DNA of 64,000 bases, from positions 15,891,168 through 15,955,167 of the forward strand of contig CM046869.1 in assembly GCA_025617745.1 (NCBI GenBank), read 5' to 3'. Of this stretch, positions 55,996-64,000 are shown piece by piece. The position numbers and the translations under genes were made by a program. The DNA is from Heliocidaris erythrogramma (Eukaryota; Echinodermata; Echinoidea; Camarodonta; Echinometridae). The notes under the pieces are model-generated. The model was given only the letters and a program-made list of their open reading frames with translations. It was not told the DNA's origin and searched no databases. Each line of letters starts with the position of its first letter. The stretch's first letter is position 1.

Positions 55996-57685
55996 TGTCA
56001 AAAAGGTATTCTAATTTATATTTTTCTTCGCTGCAAGACAAGTATTGCATAACTTTGTCTTAATATTTCACCCTGCCTAATACTGGGGTAATTCAGGTGC
56101 AGAGTTAGGATGCATCACATTTTTTGTTCTGTAAATTGCTCATTGTTATGAGAGCGCTTTAGCACAGGTGAAGTGCGGTTTTTATTTCTTTCATTCAACA
56201 CTTTCCTCTGCTTTTTCGTTGCTTTGTTAGGGCAATTAGAGAATGAACGAAGCGTGGTCATGTGGTTTGTTTAGACTAACGTGAGTGGTCAGTTTTGCTA
56301 TTGGGTGTGAGGATTGGTGTTGGAATGAAGGTGTTCGAAAGTGAGTGGGGGAGATGCCATTACAGTAGTCATTGGAGAAAGTCCTGTTTTGTCACCCTTT
56401 GAGAGGGAGTCCCACTGCCAGTGAAGGGAAGACTTTTGGCTTGCAGTATTAGAGCGAGTGTGTTTTTCCCTATTTTGGTTTCGCCAATTCTTCTGCTGTT
56501 TGGAGCGGATTGGGCAGACAGTCGGTGGTGGACAAGATCCTTCCGGGAGGCAGGCAACGGGTCCTTCAACTTCTAGAAATAACTGTAAGTCGTGACCTAA
56601 AAGCCAATTCTTCATTTTCTCTAAAGCAACTCATATTTTATGTCTTACATATGGTAAAGTAAATTTCCAAAAGTTAGGGTATCATAAAATTCTTGTATAT
56701 TCTTTTTCAAAATAAAGAATGTAACATTTTAGGATTTGTGTCATTTGAAAAGCAAGACCATTTTTTGTACTACAGTCTATTTGTAATATTTCTTAGCACT
56801 GTGAAAATGCCCTCTTTCGGTAAAAAAAAAGAAAGACGGTCATTTCGTATTTCGGCCATTTTGGTTGTTCCGTTTGGCAGGTAGCCATCTTGAATTTCGA
56901 TGCAAGTTGTGTATTTTGTGTTATCGATATAACGATACTGTGACGATTTATTGTTATGGTATATCACATTAATACTATATGTTGTTGCTCTTTAGTAAAT
57001 AATGAACTACTGGTTCTAGTAATGTTTGGTAATAATGGATAAATCAACATCGATATTAAAATAGTGACTAAATATTCAAAACACTAAAACAACGCTTTTT
57101 GAACCGTTTAGGATAATAATACTTTGATGGGATGTTTGTTTATTACTGGTTATTAATTACATTACAGCCGTTTAAGGTGGTTTTCAACCATACATCGTGT
57201 GTGCTAGCGTTTCTTCACTGGTCGTGGATGGTGTTGTCCATACGTCATCAAGAACCTCATGAACCTCATCGACCATAGTCTTCGTTTCAGCCACGATTTC
57301 ACAACTCCGAGTATACACCAAGGACACTTCACTCAACACTCAACGCTTTGTTTCGTTAATTTCATGATGATCTGACAATGGTCGGTTAGAATAATTTTTA
57401 TGTATATTTAAATAATCGGCTTTTTGGATTAACATTATCAAACCAGATATATTGTACATCACTTTTACTGTTATGGAGTAGTTTAACCCACATTAATGAA
57501 TTAGTTGTATATTTACTGGAATTGTATACTTTATTCATGTTATTTTTGTGAAAATTTCAAGTGCAAGTTTCAGGCAATTTATTTACATGCTGAATTAAAA
57601 CTCAGACCTTGAAACTTAACGATTTATCTGAATCTGTCTTTATTTGTGTATCGCCACGTAAGCTATCAACTACAACAATGTGACA
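55996..57685 (+). repeat. 3' LTR of Gmr1-type element
   Basis: It is 1690 bp and nearly identical to 49120-50811. Differences seen: G/A near 56448, T/C near 56777, A/G near 56981 and a shorter A-run near 56822. Confidence 0.93.
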
Positions 57686-57690
57686 GGCAG

Positions 57691-58972
57691 TGATGAAAGG
57701 GTCCGCTCCAAAGATGTTTTCCGTTGCTGGGTCGGACTCCAGAAGGTTGAGATTACCACGGATGGCACGGGCGATCCGTTCTGTTGTCCTGCTGTAGGTC
57801 AGCACAAGAGGGGTGCGAGAGCTTGCAGCATTGTGCCTCTTACTGAGAGCTTGTTGTTGGGTGATGGTAGAAACCTTTGCCTTAGCCTCTTCAATAATCT
57901 TGACGGGGTAACCTCTGTCGGTAAAGAAATCTCCCATTTCGTCGACTCTGCTCTCGAATTGGTTGTCATCGCTGCATATTCTTCTCAGCCTGAGAAACTG
58001 GGAGAAAGGGACCGCCCTGTTACATGTAGGTGGACGACAGGATTCAAATCTGAGGTATGAGTGTGAGTCTGTTGCCTTGTAATGCACATCGGTGGCTAGA
58101 CGACGGCCTAGGATGCTCACAGAAACGTCCAAAACCGTAACACATTCATCAGAGATGTCCTTAGTGAATCTAAGTGAAGGGTGATAGCCGTTGCAGTGCT
58201 CAATGAAATTGTCCAAATCATCTCGAGACGAGGTGAAAATGCCGACGTAGTCGTCAATGTAGCGTTTGAGGAGGACAGGCTTGACGTGCTGATAATTCTC
58301 CAACATGTCCTCCTCAACATGGCCGACGAAGAGACATGCGTAACTTGGCCCCATCTTCGTGCCCATAGCCACTCCCTTCTTCTGGGCATAGTACTCGTTG
58401 GCAAAATTAAAAGATGATAAGTTGAGCACCAATTCCGCCAAACGTAGCAGGGTAACATCGCTCGGTCTTTCTGGACAAGGGTATCTCTCGAGATGATGCT
58501 TCAAGGCTCGTAGACCGTCTGCGGTGGGGATGTTGGTATATAACGATGCAATGTCCATGGTGAAGAGTAGACGCTGTTCCTCATTACCAACAAACTCAAA
58601 GTCTTTGAAGAGTCGGATGGCGTCTGAAGTATCCTTGATGTAGGTGGGCAGCTTGGTGACTAGTGGGGAAAAGATGCCGTCTAAATATTTGCTGATGAGC
58701 TCTGTCGGACAGCTGATGGTGGAGACAATTGGACGTCCAGGGTTACTCGCCTTATGGATCTTGGGCAGGAGATAGAAAGTGGCACACTTAGGGCTATCTT
58801 GGATAAGGTTAACAGCACTGGCAGGTAATTTCCCTTCCCTAATAAGTTCCTTCACCGTTCTGGAGATGTCATGTTGATCTTGGGTAGGGTCGGCTTCTAA
58901 TGTAAATCTGGAGTAAAACTCATTCGACAACTGACGCATGGCCTCCTGTGGCATCTTGATAACTTTCTTCAA
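57691..58972 (-). pseudogene. Penelope-like reverse transcriptase, N-terminally truncated
   Basis: The minus-strand frame includes FYLLPKIHK, GRPIVS, MDIASLYTNIP and KRYIDDYVGIF (the YIDD catalytic motif). They are followed by the thumb and an AIRGNLNLL-type region that leads into the endonuclease. The N-terminal part expected of the family is absent: the sequence joins an ATPase remnant near 58955. The C-terminal end is cut at 57691 by the Gypsy LTR, where the frame continues by chance into the LTR. Confidence 0.92.
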
Positions 58973-59555
58973 TGAATTTGGGTCTGTCTGGGGCGAGTTG
59001 TCTGGCCAAGTATTGGATTTGAGATCTGTCCCTTGTATTTTTCGTGAGAATGAGGATGTCCGCGTTTAAGCTGATGCTGCAACTCTGAGATCCTTTGTGA
59101 AAAAGATTCTGGGTCAAGAGGACCACGGAGGCGTTCAAATGATGAGAATGAACGGCGAAGAGTTTGGTAACGTGCTCATCTTTGGAGACGTCGGACATGA
59201 GATCGTCGAGCACCAGGAGATTCGGACGCGAAGTGTCAAAATGCGATGGGATGTCATCGGGCAATCCTTCGTAAAATTCGACATTTGGGATTTCCCTTTG
59301 AATTTTGGGAAACGTCTCCTGTTGATATTGCCGATAACACCAGAGTATTTTGATGAATTATCGGTCAAACAGGGTCTCTCCGTTCATCAGCAGTTTCCTT
59401 AACAAGGTCGTTTTGCCCGACATGGACGGTCCTGCCAGAATCATCCTAAACGGTGTCTTGATTCGTACGTCCATGATTAAAACTAAACCTCGCGGTAAAG
59501 ACAGTCTCATATATACCTGGCGAGGATCACCTTTTATTCCTTCACAATGTAACAC
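58956..59555 (-). pseudogene. Polinton-type packaging ATPase (A32/FtsK-HerA family), broken
   Basis: One minus-strand frame runs from 59555 to the Penelope junction with a single in-frame TAA (59358-59360). It has Walker A GPSMSGKTT, Walker B NLLVLDDLM, SHHLNASVVLLTQN with a TQN sensor-like motif, and NTRDRSQIQYLARQ. This arrangement is typical of genome-packaging ATPases of Polinton/Maverick and adinto-like elements. The C-terminal part is lost at the junction. It is a decayed fragment of an endogenous virus-like transposon. Confidence 0.8.
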
Positions 59556-59563
59556 TTCCCAAC

Positions 59564-59711
59564 ATTCATTTAGTAACCGTACGGAAGCGTGTTGTTGTCC
59601 GGCAATTTCACGCGTTTATCGAACACCACCCGGTGAACCTTCTGTTCCGTTCTGGTGACCAGCTGCCCCTTCTTGGTACGAGCGATGCGTCAGGGATCGG
59701 TGATGACATTC
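59564..59711 (-). pseudogene. C-terminal fragment of a second Polinton-associated frame
   Basis: The minus strand reads a basic segment with KKGQLVTRTEQKVHRVV and KRVKLPDNNTLPYGY before a TAA. An in-frame TGA lies near 59680, where a CGA could have mutated. It lies immediately upstream of the ATPase in the same direction. I cannot name the protein. Its 5' part is cut off by the fold-back element at 59727. Confidence 0.45.
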
Positions 59712-59726
59712 CCTGATAGCAGAGAG

Positions 59727-61103
59727 TGGTAAAAATGACGTGATATTGACGAGATATTTACGTCGTGGTTTACGTCTTTTTTACGTCCTGTAATTACGTC
59801 AATAAGACGACAACTTGCACCAACGCAAGACATCATGAGGACGTCTTATTTTGACGTCATCTTTACGTCTTCCAGTTCAGTGAATGACAACTTCATGACG
59901 TCTTGCAAATCACCAAATGAATACTTTTGGACGTCTTTTTGACGTCTTGCAGGTCATTAAATGACCACTTTATGACGTTTTTAGACGTCTTGCGGGTGGT
60001 AAAAATTGACGTGATATTTAAGTCATAGTTTACGTCTAGTTTACGTCCTGTAATTACGTAAATAAGACGACAACTTGCACCAACGCAAGACGTAATGAGG
60101 ACGTCTTATTTTGACGTCATCTTTACGTCTTGCAGGTCACTGAATGACAACTTCATGACGTCTTTTGGACGTCTTGCAAATCACCAAATTACCACTTTGT
60201 GACGTTTATTGGACGTCTTGCAGGTCACTAAATGACCATTTTATGACGTCTTTTAGAGGTCTTGCGGGTGGTAAAAAATGACGTGATATTTAAGTCATAG
60301 TTTACGTCTATTTTACGTCCTGTAATTACGTAAATAAGACAACAACTTGCACCAACGCAAGACGTCATGAGGACGTCTTATTTTGACGTCATATTTACGT
60401 CTTGCAGGTCAGTGAATGACAACTTCATGACGTCTTGCAAATCACCAAATGACGACTTTTTGACGTATTGCAGGTCACTAAATGACCACTTTATGACGTT
60501 TTTAGACGTCTTGCGGGTGATAAAAAATGACGTGGTATTTACGTCGTGCTTTACGTCTTTTTTACGTCCTGTAATTACGTCAATAAGACGACAACTTGCA
60601 TCAACGCAAGACATCATGAGGACGTCTTATTTTGACGTTATCTTTACGTCTTGCAGGTCAGTGAATGACAGCTTCATGACGTCTTTTAGAGGTCTTCAGT
60701 GTGGTAACAAATGACGCGATATGCTAGACGCCCAAAAGGCGTCAAAGAATCGTCATTTAGTGACCTGCAAGACGTAAAGATGACCTCAGAATAAGACGTC
60801 CTCATGACGTCTTGCGTTGGTGCAAGTTGTCGACTTATTGACGTAATTACAAGACATAAAAAAGACGTAAATCACGACTTAAATCTCACGTCAAATTTTA
60901 CCACCCGCAAGACGTCCAAAAGAGGTTCAAAAGTCGTCATTTGGTGATTTGCAAAGTCATCATTTAGTGACCTGCAAAACGTAAAGATGACCTCAAAATA
61001 AGACGTCCTCATGACGTCTTGCGTTGGTGCAAGTTTTAGACTTATTGACATAATTACAGGACGTAAAAAAGACTTAAATCACGACTTAAATAATATTTTA
61101 CCA
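59727..61103. mobile_element. Fold-back element of about 260-bp ACGT-rich units
   Basis: Four direct units (TAATTACGT at about 59791, 60051, 60323 and 60572) are followed from about 60715 by units in inverted orientation. The outer ends TGGTAAAA and TTTTACCA are inverted. Units contain CAACGCAAGACGT, GAGGACGTCTTATTTTGACG and GCAGGTCA. Perfect TGACGTCA lies at 59852, 60112 and 60384. No coding capacity; the short frames are periodic artefacts. Confidence 0.85.
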
Positions 61104-63354
61104 TCTGAACCACTAATTACAATCTGTTTAAGTATAATGACGACCTGTCAAAAGTATTCATGAGCACATGGATACCAAAATTCAAAGTACATACATGTAC
61201 AATCACTGAAAAATAAGTTATGCATAATATACAACGCAGACATAAAATCAGTTTCACATTTTTAATGCCACTGGTATGAAAATCAGCTGCAAACATCCAT
61301 TCATAAAACATACATAACAATGATAATCAAAACTGATGTGTGAGTAATTATATACAGGTATATGTTAACAGGTAGATTATTAAATCACACAGTGGGAAAC
61401 ACAAGCTACCCTAATGAAAAGAGTGAAAATGAATGGATTTTTGGCACGAAGTAAAAAAAGGGTAAGAAAATACATTAAGTATTTGAACATTTACCAAAAA
61501 AACAGCATCACTGACAAAATTGGAGGGGAAAGTACCTGATTTCTATGGTCTCAAAAATGGTAATGTTGAATGTACATGAATTACTAACTCATGAAATAGC
61601 ATGAGTATAAGATTTTGTTAAGAATGTTTTGCCTCATTTGCATAAAGTAGATACTCAAAATGCTGAATTATTTGCAAAGCATTTTTTTTTTCAATTTGGG
61701 TTTGAATCTAGATCTTGCACCAGAACAATGTTTTATACAAGAACAAGGAAAAATAAAGAAAGTTAATTATGGAACGAAATGCTAGGAATCTATGTAAGAC
61801 AACAAACCAAATGGTGGAACTGTAATCAGAATAAGTTGGTTCAAAATAATGCAAGTTGATTTATCCTTGAATTTCTTTGACAAATATATTTTTCACAATG
61901 AAAAATGCCTGAATGAAGCATATTAATTGTACGTAGCATTTCAGTCCAGTTCATAAGAAATAAATACGCACAACTTGGTGACTATGAAAAGTCCATTATT
62001 AACATAAACTTCATAGTGGCTCTTTGAATAATTGATGTACATGTATAACTAATGAATTCTCTGTCCTGTGGATTGGCAGACGAATATAGTCTTAGGAATA
62101 ATAAAATAAAAGATTTTGAGTTATGAAAACTGCAACTTTCAATCATTGCAAGATATGGCATATTGACAAAATCTATCAAGATCTTCTCCTAAATAAAATG
62201 CGCTATTGGTAAAAATACCCTTTTACATCTACCAATATATTCTGCAAAAAGTATGAAAGTGCTGAAAATTGCATACACAGTTTCAATTTTATTTTAGGTT
62301 CTAATATTTTATATCAAATAAAACTTTGTCATATGTTTAAAGGTTATCAGGAGTACTTGCAGTGTGATTTCAGTTTGACACTAACTTTACTTTTGAATTG
62401 CTTGTCAATTGCCATGTTTTAACTTCAAATTCTACAAATATTTAGGACATTTTAGGTGCTTTATTTTCATGGAATGTATTCATAAAATGCTTTTAGGTTG
62501 GATACAAATGGATGGGAACTCTCTCCATTTTCTTCCATACATTACCAATACTCCAGATGACATTTAAATGTACATTTATGACAGAACTAACTGCAATTTA
62601 GTATAAGTTTAAGTTTCATGTCATGCAATCATGAAACAAGTAGAACATTTACATTTTATGTGAATAAAACATTTAGCGCTCCTTATGGAGATAGAGGCAC
62701 CGAAATTGAAATACATGCAAGCATCTGTGGAATTCTTAAGAGCATCCTAAAAAACAGATAGTTGTTTGAAATATAGAAGAAATCCACTCCAGAATTTATT
62801 CTTCTTATTTCATGAGAAAACATCATACAGAACAGTACAAATGTCACACAAATCTCATAGAGGAAGATATGACATTTCAAAATTTCATTTTTATTTTCTT
62901 GACCAGTCCTTGCAAATATTTAAATGGGCGAATAGATGTCATCACCTCATAATTTTTTTCAAATACACTGTATATGGATTTCTAAAAATACTTTAAGCTC
63001 ACACTCGTAACACATATCCCCATAGCAAAATGTATTATTTCTCCTTTATTTCGGGCGGTGATAAGACAAGTTTTAGATTCTCATAGCTGAAATATGAAAC
63101 TGTTGTCATTTCTGTATATGAAAAGGATAGCAAATTGTGAGGCAATGATATCATCACCTCGCTCATTAAAACACTAAGGACTGGTCAAAAAGTGTTTTTT
63201 CCCAAAAATATGAACTTTCATAATGTCATAACTTCCTTATTTCTTATCCAATATCTTTTAGCATTGTTTCATATTTAATTTGTTTCTGTATGTTTTAAAC
63301 CTGTAGAGAGGATTCTTTCTTTAATTATTGCCAGTTGTAACTACAGCTTTTTAC
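61104..63354 (-). other. AT-rich low-copy-looking DNA, possible 3' UTR
   Basis: No repeats, hairpins or element ends stand out, unlike the rest of the window. If the exons at 63355-63686 are real, this would be their long 3' untranslated region or downstream flank. No RNA gene recognised. Confidence 0.35.
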
Positions 63355-63547
63355 AGATTATTTGAGTATTCCTCTGTGTCCATTGGCAAGGCTTCTTCTT
63401 CCTCCTGCAGTTCTGGAGTTACAGGCCTCCGAAGCTCCAGATCATTCTCTGGTACGTTTTAATAAATGTACTTCAAGTAGTATTGAATGCCACTTTCTAC
63501 CTCGTCAAGCGGAGCAGATCTTGTCCGTTCGTTGCCCCTCACAGTCG
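63355..63547 (-). pseudogene. Putative terminal coding exon, one in-frame stop
   Basis: It follows a good acceptor, TTCTTTTCCAG, on the minus strand. The frame reads TVRGNERTRSAPLDEVESG, IQYYLKYIY, a TAA (63459-63461), then VPENDLELRRPVTPELQEEE and MDTEEYSNNL before TAA at 63351-63353. The charged, acidic sequence after the stop looks protein-coding. I do not recognise the protein. The stop means a decayed gene, a sequence error or an alternative end. Confidence 0.35.
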
Positions 63548-63602
63548 CTGGAAAAGAAATAGAATGTGAAAGGAAAAAATAATTAAAAATTTAAATATTA
63601 CC

Positions 63603-63686
63603 TCTCAGATCCGAAAGATACTGTATTGCTTCACTTCTTTTATGTCTCATATTTAGCAAATACCTGAAATACATGGCCTGAAAATA
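63603..63686 (-). pseudogene. Putative upstream exon paired with 63355-63547
   Basis: The minus frame reads AMYFRYLLNMRHKRSEAIQY, then LSDLR, and ends at GAGAG|GTAATA near 63602. Its phase fits the next exon across a 54-bp intron. A possible acceptor, TTTATTTTCAG, lies near 63677. The evidence is only frame, phase and splice motifs. Confidence 0.3.
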
Positions 63687-63840
63687 AACTGCAATGGCCT
63701 GAATTCAGGCTTTTGCCTGGAAACTGGCATCTTTGTACACATATACTGACCACTAAAATTGTTTTGGAGACCTTTCTCTTTTTTTTCTTTTTGTACCACG
63801 GGAGATGGCGAGTTCACTTCTAGGAAACTTTGGCAGTAAC

Positions 63841-64000
63841 AGGCGCGGATCCAGAGGGGGCGCAAGGGGCGTGCGCCCCGCGCCTGTTTTGTCTGACAAA
63901 GTATGCCCCCGGACCCCCTAGATGGCCGTTTGGCTTCGTCAAACGGAGGGTTCCTCAGTGTGCGCCCCCTTTCTGAAATGCGCCCCCCTTTCTGAAAATC
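63841..64000. mobile_element. GGATCC-ended MITE, cut by window end
   Basis: It starts GGCGCGGATCCAGAGGGGGC, then has GCGCC/GGCGC-rich palindromes and CGCCCCC runs, like the other GGATCC-ended elements here. The right end is outside the window. Confidence 0.55.

Larger units (their letters stand above)
49120..57685 (+). mobile_element. Gmr1-type Ty3/Gypsy element (integrase before RT), 8.57 kb
   Basis: Two nearly identical LTRs of about 1690 bp flank gag, protease, integrase, RT and RNase H in that order. This copia-like order within a Gypsy element defines the Gmr1 group known from deuterostomes. The target duplication is GGCAG (49115-49119 and 57686-57690). The primer site matches tRNA-Arg. 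The coding part is broken by a 222-bp LINE end and two single-base shifts in C-runs. I saw only three substitutions plus a homopolymer length change between the LTRs, so insertion is recent. Confidence 0.95.
48150..58955 (-). mobile_element. Penelope-like element, 5'-truncated, split by a Gypsy element
   Basis: On the minus strand the reverse transcriptase (58955-57691) and GIY-YIG endonuclease (49114-48608) form one frame interrupted by the Gypsy element at 49120-57685 (target GGCAG duplicated). The 3' region (48607-48150) ends in a hammerhead-like core and an AT repeat. RT plus GIY-YIG is diagnostic of Penelope-like elements. The 5' break falls where the ATPase fragment at 58956 begins. Confidence 0.9.

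Noticed and set aside
57602..57690. Extension of the Penelope RT frame into the Gypsy LTR as a real C-terminus
   Set aside because: The LTR boundary and GGCAG duplication show that the true continuation is at 49114.

Overview
The window is eukaryotic nuclear DNA from a marine invertebrate. A deuterostome, probably an echinoderm, is the best guess. There is no operon structure and no dense coding. Exons carry GT-AG introns, and nearly everything is transposable-element sequence at different ages: tRNA-derived SINE, non-LTR retrotransposon ends, Ty3/Gypsy LTR elements, Penelope-like elements, Tc1/mariner, pogo-like, hAT and fold-back DNA elements, and long poly-G/poly-C tracts. The Gypsy element with integrase placed before reverse transcriptase belongs to a type reported from deuterostomes, and the style of the repeats fits an echinoderm. 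The species call is inference.

Layout. 1-8359: a 156-bp tandem repeat, a composite repeat with a SINE inserted in it (901-2833), a possible minus-strand exon near 5.6-5.8 kb and a 1.2-kb pogo-like element (6607-7844). 8364-14330: a complete minus-strand Gypsy element (CsRn1-like, tRNA-Trp primer site) with intact gag and pol; a small hAT element sits in its 3' LTR. 15.1-18.1 kb: a 200-bp tandem array and a LINE remnant. 18721-26180: a large nest bounded by 12-bp inverted ends. It holds a 0.31-kb-armed inverted repeat with Penelope-type ends, a 2.8-kb fold-back element with a LINE in it, and a second hAT copy with another LINE in it. 27033-29989: a LINE split by a 2.3-kb Tc1/mariner-type element. 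30-35.8 kb: palindromes, repeat copies, a promoter-like segment and a TTAA-flanked MITE.

36-48.1 kb: long direct repeats and MITEs surround a two-exon DDE integrase-like gene (38916-39536 and 44014-44346). Its intron is filled by a satellite-bearing repeat and is followed downstream by a 1.4-kb purine tract. 48150-59700: a Penelope-like element (RT plus GIY-YIG, minus strand) is split by a young 8.6-kb Gmr1-type Gypsy element whose own protease/integrase boundary is broken by a LINE end. Next to the Penelope 5' end lies a broken Polinton-type packaging ATPase. 59727-61103 is a fold-back element built from about 260-bp units rich in ACGT and carrying perfect TGACGTCA sites. 61.1-63.7 kb is quieter AT-rich DNA with a possible host-gene 3' end on the minus strand.

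The genes do not form one pathway. They are mostly parts of independent mobile elements. The two Gypsy elements are the only ones that look recently active. The integrase-like gene and the tentative 63.4-63.7 kb exons are the only candidates for cellular genes.
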